This document shows, piece by piece, positions 7,620 to 14,844 of a stretch of 20,144 nt of DNA. Every line of letters starts with the position of its first letter. Positions within the stretch are counted from its first letter, which is position 1. Origin of the DNA: an uncultured Porphyromonas sp. (GTDB lineage Bacteria; Bacteroidota; Bacteroidia; Bacteroidales; Porphyromonadaceae); NCBI GenBank assembly GCA_900538385.1, contig UWSO01000036.1:1-20144 (forward strand), given 5' to 3'. The notes below the pieces were generated by a model. It saw nothing but the letters and a program-made list of their open reading frames with translations. It did no database searches and was not told the origin of the DNA. The translations under genes and the position numbers were made by a program.

Positions 7620-8794
7620 CCACACACACAGCCCCACAGCCGTACGAGTACGACTCTATACGTCCCTACCTCGATGAGGAGGTACCAGCTGTCGTTGCCC
7701 AGCTAGCCAACCAGCCTGAGCTACATCACGTCCTATCGGCGCTGCTCTCGGAGGAGGAGACGACTACGCTCCTACAGCACCTAAAGAGCATCCAGAGTGT
7801 TGATGCCTTTAAGGAACTTATATCCTACCCCCTCGTGGTCAAGCTGGCGAAGCAGACCACTTTCTCCGTATCCCTTAGCGGTGCCAGTCGACTAGGAGGG
7901 GATCTGCCCACGACCTTTGTTACAAACCACAGAGACATCATACTCGACTCCGCATTCCTCAATCTAGTTATGCGGGAGCGCAACTATCTGATGCCACGCA
8001 TCGCTATCGGCGACAACCTCTTCGGCAGACCGTGGATCGAGTCGGTGGTCAAGCTCAACGACTCCTTTGTCGTACGTCGCTCGCTACCGATCCGGCAGAT
8101 GCTCCTAGCAGCTCAGGCGCTCTCCGCCTTTATCGACCAGAGCATACAGCAGGATCACAAGTCGGTATGGATCGCCCAGCGTGAGGGTCGTGCCAAGGAC
8201 AATAGCGACCAGACACAGCCTAGCGTCCTCAAGATGATCGCTTCCTCGCAAAGCAACGACCCCCTGACCCAGCTGATGCGGGTCAACATCGCCCCCACTA
8301 CCATCAGCTATGAGTACGACCCTTGCGACATCCTCAAGGCGTGCGAGCTCCTCTGGCGCAAGCATCACCCCAACGAGCAGTATGTCAAGGGTGGCGAGGA
8401 GGACTTGATCAATATGAAGACAGGTCTACTCGGCTACAAGGGACGCGTACACTTTGCCGTCGGCACGCGCCTCAACGAGCTGATCACGCCTGAGCTAGAA
8501 GCCGAGCTACGAGCCCTGCCCAAGCAGCAGCTCTACCCGCGCATCGCTACGATCATCGACACGGAGCTACATAGCAACTACCGCTTCTACCCGATCAACT
8601 ACATCGCCTACGATCTCCTTCATCCCGACAAAGCGCACCCGAAGGAACTCTACAGCGAAGCTGACAAGGAGAAGACGCTCCACTACCTCGATAAGCAGAT
8701 AGCGAAAGCACCGACTGACGCTTACAGCATCAACGAACTACGCACGCAGCTCCTCCAGATGTACGCCCAGCCAATCCTCAACGGCCAGCACTAG
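7616..8794 (+). CDS. PlsC-like phospholipid/glycerol acyltransferase (Bacteroidetes type)
   Basis: The protein has 392 residues. Its core resembles 1-acyl-glycerol-3-phosphate acyltransferases: TTFVTNHRDIILDSAFLN (99-116) takes the place of the catalytic block, FVVRR (151-155) resembles the PlsC block II, and VWIAQREGRAKDNSD (184-198) resembles the block III EGTRS region. Then follows NIAPTTISYEYDPCD. The expected role is transfer of an acyl chain to a glycerolipid, or another lipid, at the inner membrane. There is no obvious transmembrane helix. The catalytic motif is non-canonical: after H105 the downstream aspartate D111 is six positions on (HX5D), not the usual HX4D. An in-frame start at 7442 lies deep inside ddl and encodes unrelated residues; the ATG at 7616 overlaps the ddl stop (ATGA). 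It is the last gene of the operon. Family is fairly sure, substrate unknown. Confidence 0.78.
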   Translation: MTTHTAPQPYEYDSIRPYLDEEVPAVVAQLANQPELHHVLSALLSEEETTTLLQHLKSIQSVDAFKELISYPLVVKLAKQTTFSVSLSGASRLGGDLPTTFVTNHRDIILDSAFLNLVMRERNYLMPRIAIGDNLFGRPWIESVVKLNDSFVVRRSLPIRQMLLAAQALSAFIDQSIQQDHKSVWIAQREGRAKDNSDQTQPSVLKMIASSQSNDPLTQLMRVNIAPTTISYEYDPCDILKACELLWRKHHPNEQYVKGGEEDLINMKTGLLGYKGRVHFAVGTRLNELITPELEAELRALPKQQLYPRIATIIDTELHSNYRFYPINYIAYDLLHPDKAHPKELYSEADKEKTLHYLDKQIAKAPTDAYSINELRTQLLQMYAQPILNGQH

Positions 8795-8818
8795 CGACTG
8801 GTGGAACTATCGGAATGA

Positions 8819-8854
8819 ATCAGAGCCATCAGAGCCATCAGAGCTATCAGAATG
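8819..8854 (+). repeat. 9-bp tandem repeat, four units
   Basis: ATCAGAGCC, ATCAGAGCC, ATCAGAGCT and ATCAGAATG stand head to tail just after the acyltransferase stop codon. No function is visible. It is a simple tandem array and may vary in length between strains. Confidence 0.8.
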
Positions 8855-8867
8855 ATTGGACATCTAA

Positions 8868-8909
8868 CCTCTAATCTCTAACTTCTGACCTCTAATCTCT
8901 AACTTCTAA
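8868..8909 (+). repeat. 21-bp pyrimidine-rich tandem repeat, two units
   Basis: Two 21-bp units starting CCTCTAATCTCTAACTTC occupy 8868-8888 and 8889-8909, differing at one position (G to A near the end). They lie directly upstream of the TACCTTTG box of the trigger factor gene. The coding-strand sequence is strongly pyrimidine-rich with TCTAA repeats. Confidence 0.8.
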
Positions 8910-8920
8910 TCTCTTTTTCG

Positions 8921-8928
8921 TACCTTTG
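8921..8928 (+). promoter_or_regulatory. Bacteroidetes -7 promoter box for tig
   Basis: TACCTTTG fits TAnnTTTG and lies 42 bp upstream of the trigger factor ATG. The -33 region falls inside the 21-bp repeat, and no TTG is seen there. Confidence 0.5.
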
Positions 8929-8970
8929 TTCCCTATAACTGAATATACACGCATATAGCATCTTAGTCCT

Positions 8971-10428
8971 ATGAATATATCACACGAGCTTAAGGAAGAT
9001 CAGGTTCTCTTGAACATCACCCTCACCAGTGACGAAATTAAAGAGCAGGTCACTGATCAGTTGAAGCATCTGCGCAAGACGGCTGAAACGCCAGGATTCC
9101 GCCCCGGCAAGACCCCATCAGCACTCATTGAGAAGAAGTACGGTCAGGCAGTACGCTTTAGCGTTGTCAACAAGACCACATCCAATGAGGCAGTCAACTA
9201 CCTTAAGGAGCAGGGCATTAAGACGATAGGAGGTCTTCTCTTGGAGCATGACGACAACAGCTATACGCCTGAGCAGACAGACTACCAGCTACAGATATCG
9301 ACGGGACTGCTACCTCAGTTCCCCCAGACGATCGATAGCAGCGTGACACTTCCTCACTACACCGTTCAGGTCGACGATGCTGAGATCGATCAGATGATCA
9401 GCAACGCTCAGGAGAGTGCTGGCGAGCGCACCGAGGTGGAGGATGTACAGGAGAAAGATATTCTCTACGTATCTGTTCAGGAGCTAGACGACAAGGGCGA
9501 GCACGCCTCTGAGGGCATTGCGCTCGAGGAGAGCTTCCTCATGCCACAGTATGTGACCAATGAGGAGGTTCGCTCAGAGATCCTAAAGGCTCACAAGGGT
9601 GACACGCTCACCATAGACCTACAGAAGGCTTATGACGGCAGCGAGGTCGAGATCGCCTCTTTCCTCCAGATCAAGCAGGAGGAAGTCAAGGATCACACGA
9701 ACGCTTTCGAGATCAAGATCAACCGCATCCTACGCAACACGCCACATGCTATCGATGAGAAGCTCTTTAAGCTGATGCTCGGGCCAACGACTGAGGTGAC
9801 CGACGAGGAGGGGCTCAGAGCTGAGCTAAAGCGGATGCAGGAGTCACGCAACGCTTCGATGGCTAACGATATCTTTACCACGGTCGTATCCAAGTATGTC
9901 GTTGAGCAGATCCAGGGCCTGCCTTTCTCTGACAAGCACCTAGCACTCCTACTCAGCGAAAAGACGGAGGAAGAGACTCAAGAGGAGTACGACAAGCGGA
10001 TCAGCCAGGTTATGCCATATGTACGCTACCAGAGCATGGTCGCCGATCTGAACAAGCAGCTAGGCGTTGAGGTTTCCGACGGACTAGTTCGCAAGATCGT
10101 AAGAGAGGGTGTGATGAGACAAGTACAAGCTGCTGGTCTTGGTCAGCTACTCTCCAACGACGACTTCATCGAGAGCCTCGTCAACAATGCTATGGAGCAA
10201 AACAACGAGCAGCTCTTTGCCGCTAAGGAACAGGCCAGAGAGCAGGCTCTCGCAGCAAAGGTAAAGGAGCTGGTCACGCTTGACGAGCAGGAGCCTCTCT
10301 CTGTCGAAGAGCTTTACAAGATTCACACTAAGCTCCAGAGGGAGATCAACACGCTACTCAAGTTCCATGACGATGAGTCAGAGGACGATGAGTCAGAGGA
10401 CGAGAAGGCAGTACCTGAAGAGGCTTAA
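8971..10428 (+). CDS. tig: Trigger factor, divergent Bacteroidetes form
   Basis: This 485-residue ribosome-associated chaperone meets nascent chains at the exit tunnel. The ribosome-docking signature GFRPGKTP lies at residues 42-49 of the N-terminal domain, matching the family GFRxGKxP. The middle region (about 150-255) aligns only loosely with the FKBP-type isomerase domain, so prolyl isomerase activity is doubtful; this degeneration is common in Bacteroidetes, as I recall. A long helical C-terminal substrate cradle follows from about 260. The extreme C-terminus is very acidic because of a 15-bp tandem duplication (10369-10383 and 10384-10398) that repeats the residues DDESE. It is a stand-alone gene with its own promoter box and a terminator-like hairpin downstream. 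Confidence 0.92.
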   Translation: MNISHELKEDQVLLNITLTSDEIKEQVTDQLKHLRKTAETPGFRPGKTPSALIEKKYGQAVRFSVVNKTTSNEAVNYLKEQGIKTIGGLLLEHDDNSYTPEQTDYQLQISTGLLPQFPQTIDSSVTLPHYTVQVDDAEIDQMISNAQESAGERTEVEDVQEKDILYVSVQELDDKGEHASEGIALEESFLMPQYVTNEEVRSEILKAHKGDTLTIDLQKAYDGSEVEIASFLQIKQEEVKDHTNAFEIKINRILRNTPHAIDEKLFKLMLGPTTEVTDEEGLRAELKRMQESRNASMANDIFTTVVSKYVVEQIQGLPFSDKHLALLLSEKTEEETQEEYDKRISQVMPYVRYQSMVADLNKQLGVEVSDGLVRKIVREGVMRQVQAAGLGQLLSNDDFIESLVNNAMEQNNEQLFAAKEQAREQALAAKVKELVTLDEQEPLSVEELYKIHTKLQREINTLLKFHDDESEDDESEDEKAVPEEA

Positions 10429-10464
10429 TCAAGTACACTCCCTAGTCGAGATCTACAAAAACTC

Positions 10465-10505
10465 AGAGCGGAACTATCTCTCACCCGATGAGATGGTTCC
10501 GCTCT
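10465..10505 (+). terminator. long hairpin after tig, probable terminator
   Basis: AGAGCGGAACTATCTC (10465-10480) pairs over 16 positions (one T-G wobble) with 10490-10505, leaving a 9-nt loop. The tail is only CTATTT, so the T-tract is weak, but the stem is strong and stands 37 bp after the tig stop. Confidence 0.7.
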
Positions 10506-10611
10506 CTATTTGAGACTGTTGCATAAAGGCGATAGACCGGCTAGTTCCTCTTTTGAAGTGCAGGGAGATGACGACTCGTCTTAGTCCATCTCGACAATTT
10601 CCCCGGCTTAT

Positions 10612-10740
10612 CTGACTTCCTCCGAGGAAATCGGAAAATTCCTCGGAGGAAACTGGCAAATTCTTCGGACATATCATTTGATTCTTCCGAAGTTTCATTT
10701 GATTCTTCCGAAGTATTTTTCATTTCCTCCGAGGAATTGA
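10612..10740. repeat. palindrome-rich intergenic repeat, copy 2 (inverted)
   Basis: Three perfect odd-centred 13-bp palindromes occur: TTCCTCCGAGGAA at 10617-10629 and 10724-10736, and TTCCTCGGAGGAA at 10639-10651. Between them TCATTTGATTCTTCCGAAG is repeated with a 21-bp period at 10674-10692 and 10695-10713. This block is inverted relative to copy 1 and shares 42 identical bases with it. On the minus strand it reads as a 70-codon open frame (GTG start at 10753) rich in Ser-Glu-Glu, but I do not regard that as a proven gene. The flanking parts of 10506-10845 hold nothing else recognisable. Confidence 0.8.
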
Positions 10741-10845
10741 GATTTGCAAGCACAGCGAGTCAGCTCTAGCCTCCCAGTACCTCAGAAGAGTCTTTAGCCA
10801 GTATGCTACGATTCGCTAGGTGGCGCTTCATTCGGTCTCATTTTG

Positions 10846-10853
10846 TATCTTTG
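10846..10853 (+). promoter_or_regulatory. Bacteroidetes -7 promoter box for nfo operon
   Basis: TATCTTTG matches TAnnTTTG and lies 32 bp upstream of the ATG at 10886. It also argues against the longer in-frame start at 10820, which would place the promoter inside the coding region. Confidence 0.55.
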
Positions 10854-10885
10854 CGAGAGCTAGGGATATACAACTAGCCGTTTCT

Positions 10886-11746
10886 ATGACGAGTTATACC
10901 AAACACCCACATAAATATATCGGAGCGCATGTGAGCGCTGCCGGCGGCGTGGAGGAGGCCCCTCTGCGTGCTGGTGAACTGGGCGCACGTGCTTTCGCTT
11001 TCTTTCTCAAGAATCAGCGTCAGTGGCAAGCGAAGCCCTACACGGAGGAGCAGATCGATGCTTTTATCGCAAACTGTGACCAGGTAGACATCCAGCGTGA
11101 GCATATCCTACCCCATGCGAGCTACCTATATAATATAGGTAATGCGGATGCTGCTAAGCGTGAGCGGAGTCGCCGAGCGATGATCGATGAGATGCACCGC
11201 TGCGAGCAGCTGGGACTGAGCTTGCTCAACTTCCACCCTGGGAGTCACCTCAAGGAGATCTCCGAGGAGCAGTGTATGGAGTACATCGCCTCTGAGATGA
11301 ATGCCGTGCTGGCTGAGTCGGAGGGAGTTAAGTTGGTCTTGGAGAATGTGGCTGGTCAAGGCACCAACGTGGGCTACACCTTCGAGCAGCTTGCCTATAT
11401 CATCTCACTCATTGAGGACGCTAGCCGTGTGGGCGTCTGCATCGATACAGCGCATACACTGGCGGCGGGCTATGAGATACGTACTGCCGATGGCTATACG
11501 GCTATGTGGCAAGCCTTCGACGATATCATCGGCTACGACAAGCTCTGCGCTATCCATCTGAATGATAGCAAGAAGGACTTAGGCACCCGTGTGGATCGAC
11601 ATGAGTCTATTGGCAAGGGCTTTATGGGTACTGACCTATTCAAAATGCTGATGGACGATCCGCACCTAGACAACATCCCGATCGTCCTAGAGACGCCTGT
11701 ACCAGAGCTCTGGGCTGAGGAGATTGCTTACCTCTATGCGCTCTAA
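10886..11746 (+). CDS. nfo: Endonuclease IV (AP endonuclease)
   Basis: This 286-residue TIM-barrel enzyme incises DNA 5' to abasic sites in base excision repair. All nine zinc ligands known from the E. coli enzyme can be placed with a constant offset of eight residues: H77, H117, E153, D187, H190, H224, D237, H239 and E269. They sit in the motifs LPHASYLYN, LNFHPGSH, LENVAGQG, CIDTAHTLAAGY, HLNDSKKDLGTRVDRHESIG and VLETP. The start at 10886 was chosen because KYIGAHVSAAGG then begins at residue 10 as usual, and because the upstream alternative at 10820 runs through the promoter box. It heads a three-gene unit with the YciO-like gene (6 bp after) and the Ig-like lipoprotein gene. Length is typical (280-290). 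Confidence 0.95.
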   Translation: MTSYTKHPHKYIGAHVSAAGGVEEAPLRAGELGARAFAFFLKNQRQWQAKPYTEEQIDAFIANCDQVDIQREHILPHASYLYNIGNADAAKRERSRRAMIDEMHRCEQLGLSLLNFHPGSHLKEISEEQCMEYIASEMNAVLAESEGVKLVLENVAGQGTNVGYTFEQLAYIISLIEDASRVGVCIDTAHTLAAGYEIRTADGYTAMWQAFDDIIGYDKLCAIHLNDSKKDLGTRVDRHESIGKGFMGTDLFKMLMDDPHLDNIPIVLETPVPELWAEEIAYLYAL

Positions 11747-11752
11747 TACACT

Positions 11753-12355
11753 ATGCTAACGAAGATCTACGCTGACACCCCTGACTACGCTGAGGTGCGT
11801 GAGGTGGTTCATTGCCTCGAGAGTGGAGGCGTCATCATTTACCCTACTGGTGTAGGCTACGCGCTCGGTTGCTCGGCACTGAAGAAGCGTGCCGTAGAGC
11901 AGGTGTGTCAGATCAAGGGGGTGGACAGCAAGCGTCACACACTGGCGATTATGTGCCAAGATCTGGGCGAAGTGACTCAGTATGCTAAGCTGAGCGACAA
12001 CAACTTCGCTCTAATCAAATCGGGCGAGTACGAGCCGGCTACCTATATACTACCTCCGACGACGACACTGCCGATGCCCTTCCGTCAACGTAAGGAGGTG
12101 GGAGTGCAGCTCTGCAAGCATCCCGTGACACGGATCATACTGGAGGAGCTCGAGGCTCCGCTCCTTACGGGTTCACTGCCTGACCTACCAGAGGGGTATG
12201 ACACGAACTACCTGACCGATCCAGAGCTTATCGAGGAGTACTACGGACATATGGTAGACCTGATCATCGATGGAGGCGTGGCGTCAGGCGGTCATGGTGC
12301 TATCATCGACTGCACGGGTGAGACGCCACAACTCCTCCGTGAGGGAACTATCTAA
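11753..12355 (+). CDS. YciO-type YrdC/Sua5-domain protein
   Basis: The 200-residue single YrdC domain resembles E. coli YciO rather than TsaC or Sua5: YPTGVGYALGC (30-40) matches YciO's YPTDSGYALGC, whereas TsaC/Sua5 proteins have a YGLG-type motif. Further YciO-like parts are the central HTLAIMCQDLGEV (62-74), VGVQLCKHPVTRIILEEL (116-133) and VDLIIDGGVASGG near the end. The YrdC fold makes threonylcarbamoyl-AMP from threonine, bicarbonate and ATP for the tRNA t6A modification. YciO proteins share the fold, but their role in t6A is less certain, so no tsaC symbol is given. The gene follows nfo by 6 bp and precedes the lipoprotein gene by 22 bp, so the three are probably co-transcribed. Confidence 0.85.
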   Translation: MLTKIYADTPDYAEVREVVHCLESGGVIIYPTGVGYALGCSALKKRAVEQVCQIKGVDSKRHTLAIMCQDLGEVTQYAKLSDNNFALIKSGEYEPATYILPPTTTLPMPFRQRKEVGVQLCKHPVTRIILEELEAPLLTGSLPDLPEGYDTNYLTDPELIEEYYGHMVDLIIDGGVASGGHGAIIDCTGETPQLLREGTI

Positions 12356-12377
12356 AGCTATATAGTTACTACCGTAT

Positions 12378-14807
12378 ATGTCTCATTCGCACCAGCAGCT
12401 CTCCACACTCTTAGTTGCCTTCCTGCTCCTAATACTAGGTGCTGTGGGGTGTGCCAAAGTCTCTTCTCCAGAGGGAGGTCCTTACGACACGACTCCCCCC
12501 AAGGTCGTGCGCTGTACGCCTGCGATGGGGAGTACGAATGTTACGTCGCATCGTGTGCGCATCACCTTCGACGAGTACATACAGCTGGAGCGAGGCGAGG
12601 ATAAGATAATCTACTCGCCACCACAGCGCATTCCGCCGAAGGCTTTGGCCAATCAGAAGCAGCTGGTCGTCACCTACCAGGATAGTCTCATTGCGAACAC
12701 GACCTACACGATCAACTTCCATCGTGCCATCAAGGATTACAACGAGGGCAACTACATCGAGCAGTATGTCTACGCCTTTAGTACGGGCGACTATCTAGAT
12801 ACGATGCAAGTGGCTGGGCAGGTACTCGATGCTTACACGCTACAACCGGTGCCTCGTATCCTCGCGGGTGTCTACGCTACACCACTCCCCGCTGATACCC
12901 TAGACCGTCCGATGAACCGCATGACCTATACGGACGAGAAGGGGCGCTTCACCCTACAGAATGTGCGAGACGGAGCGTACTACGCTATTGCTGTCGCTGA
13001 TATGGATCGTAGCTACAGCTACAACAGCCCGAACGAAAGCTTTGCCATCACGCCAGACAGCTTCCGTACAGAGGTCGTGCTTCGCTCGGTACTCACGCCA
13101 GCCAAGGAGACAAAGGCTGATTCGCTGTCGCGCCAGGCTGACTCTGTTGGACATGCGACAGACTCGCTCAGGAATGTTGCGGATTCGCTGGGACACGCGA
13201 CAGACTCGCTGCAAGATGTCATCGCTTCGGCTGGAGGAGTCGCAGACAGTCTGCTTACCAAGGGAAAAGTCCCGACGACTGCGACGAACAGCAATGCGAC
13301 AGCCACAGATAGTGTCTCGCCCTACGTTTACCTGCCCAACGATCTGGTCCTCCTACTCACACGCCCGAAGACGAATATCATCCGTCTCGAGCGACTAACG
13401 AGACGTGACTCCATGTCACTGATGGCGACCTTTACAGAGCCTATCGACACGCTGCCTCAACTCACGATCCTCTCGCCAGACTACTTGACGGCAGCCTCAA
13501 GCTACTATCCTGACCTCTCAAAAGACGGTAAGAGTCTCGTCTACTGGCTCTCGCCCCACGACTCGCTGGCGAGAGACTCCGTGGTTGTGGCTTTTGCCTA
13601 CCCTACGACGGACTCGATCGGCACTCCGATCAATAAGCTTGACACGATAACGCTAAATGCCCCGCGAGCACAAGCCGCAAAGGCTAAAGCTAAGCCCAAG
13701 AAGCAATCGAAAATAGCGAAGCCACAGGCAGCTACAGACAGCCTCAGTCAAGCGAGTGACACAACAGCGCTGGTAGATCTAAAGAGTAAACTTAGGACTG
13801 TCACGATCCTTTCGCATGATAATATCAATAAGGAGACGACTCGTGACTCCCTTTGGATTACCTACGATGTGCCGATTCTAGCCCTTGACACGACATTGGT
13901 ACAGCTCGCTAAGTTGGTCGACTCGGTACCGCAACCGATCTCTTGCCAGCTACGGCCTGACAGTATACGACGTTGCCGATGGCTGGTAGACTTTGCCAAA
14001 GAGCCTGGCACCACTTACCGACTCAAGGTAGATACGGCTGCTATAACGGCGCTCTATGGCGGTGTCAGTGCTCCTGCGCAGAAGGATCTCAAGATCGCCT
14101 CTGAGACCGAGTTGGGTTCTCTCGCTGTCACGCTCACAGGATACCCTACCGAGAGTCCGCTTTACGTCTATTTACTCAGTAGTAAGGAGGAGGTGCTGGC
14201 GACTGCTCAGCCTGACAGTGCGGGCTTGGTCACCTTTAAGGAGCTGGCTCCGGGAGCTTACTTCCTCAAGCTTTACGTAGACCTAAATGGTAATGGATCT
14301 TGGGACGGGGGCATCTACCCGGCGACGCCTCCCGAGCCGGTGCGTTATCTGCCTCAGACGGTGAATATACAGGCTCGCTTTGCCACAGAGCAGAAGTGGG
14401 CATACGATGGCACGCCCCTAGCAGAGCAACGACCGAAAGAATTGGAGGGTAATAAGCAAGCAGAGGGAGAGGGCGATCGAGCTAATACTGAAAATCAGAA
14501 GAAAGACCTCAATATAGAGTACGCACAGCGCATGCGGGAGCGCTATGGCAAGCGCTGGAATCCGACAGATCGCGAACGTAAGATCATGGGACTACCCTCT
14601 CGTGCCGAGGAACGCCTAGCACGAGAGCGTGGCGAAGAGATCGAGATAGGTGCTCCCCCCAAGGAAGAGAATCCAGAGAATAAGCAAGGTAAGTCCCAGA
14701 CACAACCAGTAGGTGCTGGAGGTAGCTCAGCTCCGCGTACCAATCCATCAACGAATCAACAATCTACGGGACAGTTGCAAAGCCGCTCCCAAGCGACATC
14801 TCGCTAA
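12378..14807 (+). CDS. Large Ig-like-domain lipoprotein with heptad insert
   Basis: This is an 809-residue predicted lipoprotein. The signal peptide ends in LGAVG before C25, an acceptable lipobox. Residues about 30-130 form a bacterial Ig-like (SbsA/Big_5-type) domain with the family phrases EGGPYDTTPPKV and ITFDEYIQL. A carboxypeptidase-regulatory-like beta domain seems to follow (about 140-230). Residues 247-295 form seven 7-residue repeats based on ADSLxxA/TDSLxxV. A lysine-rich linker is near 435-450. A second region at about 610-660 resembles a prealbumin-like domain (LYVDLNGNGSWDGG). The last 120 residues are charged and low in complexity. Such proteins are widespread in Bacteroidetes with unknown function; relatives I recall are shorter (about 550-600), the heptad and linker parts being extra. 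It is probably surface or periplasmic. It ends the nfo unit and faces the minus-strand operon 30 bp away. Confidence 0.8.
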   Translation: MSHSHQQLSTLLVAFLLLILGAVGCAKVSSPEGGPYDTTPPKVVRCTPAMGSTNVTSHRVRITFDEYIQLERGEDKIIYSPPQRIPPKALANQKQLVVTYQDSLIANTTYTINFHRAIKDYNEGNYIEQYVYAFSTGDYLDTMQVAGQVLDAYTLQPVPRILAGVYATPLPADTLDRPMNRMTYTDEKGRFTLQNVRDGAYYAIAVADMDRSYSYNSPNESFAITPDSFRTEVVLRSVLTPAKETKADSLSRQADSVGHATDSLRNVADSLGHATDSLQDVIASAGGVADSLLTKGKVPTTATNSNATATDSVSPYVYLPNDLVLLLTRPKTNIIRLERLTRRDSMSLMATFTEPIDTLPQLTILSPDYLTAASSYYPDLSKDGKSLVYWLSPHDSLARDSVVVAFAYPTTDSIGTPINKLDTITLNAPRAQAAKAKAKPKKQSKIAKPQAATDSLSQASDTTALVDLKSKLRTVTILSHDNINKETTRDSLWITYDVPILALDTTLVQLAKLVDSVPQPISCQLRPDSIRRCRWLVDFAKEPGTTYRLKVDTAAITALYGGVSAPAQKDLKIASETELGSLAVTLTGYPTESPLYVYLLSSKEEVLATAQPDSAGLVTFKELAPGAYFLKLYVDLNGNGSWDGGIYPATPPEPVRYLPQTVNIQARFATEQKWAYDGTPLAEQRPKELEGNKQAEGEGDRANTENQKKDLNIEYAQRMRERYGKRWNPTDRERKIMGLPSRAEERLARERGEEIEIGAPPKEENPENKQGKSQTQPVGAGGSSAPRTNPSTNQQSTGQLQSRSQATSR

Positions 14808-14826
14808 CCCCTTGGTAAAGCGTGTC

Positions 14827-14844
14827 GGAGTGTACCATCACTCC
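14827..14844. terminator. small hairpin between convergent genes
   Basis: GGAGTG (14827-14832) pairs with CACTCC (14839-14844) around a 6-nt loop, in the 30-bp gap between two convergent genes and overlapping the last bases of the GNAT gene. There is no T-run, so bidirectional termination here is only a possibility. Confidence 0.2.

Noticed and set aside
10510..10530. GAGACTGTTGCATAAA resembles terminal repeats of some insertion sequences
   Set aside because: There is no transposase, no matching opposite end and no target duplication in the window; the resemblance is short.
10474..10698. Minus-strand frame of 74 codons between tig and nfo
   Set aside because: It runs through the tig terminator hairpin and the palindromic repeat, with no recognisable domain.
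10820..10885. Longer start for endonuclease IV
   Set aside because: The extra 22 codons include the TATCTTTG promoter box and do not match the family's N-terminus.
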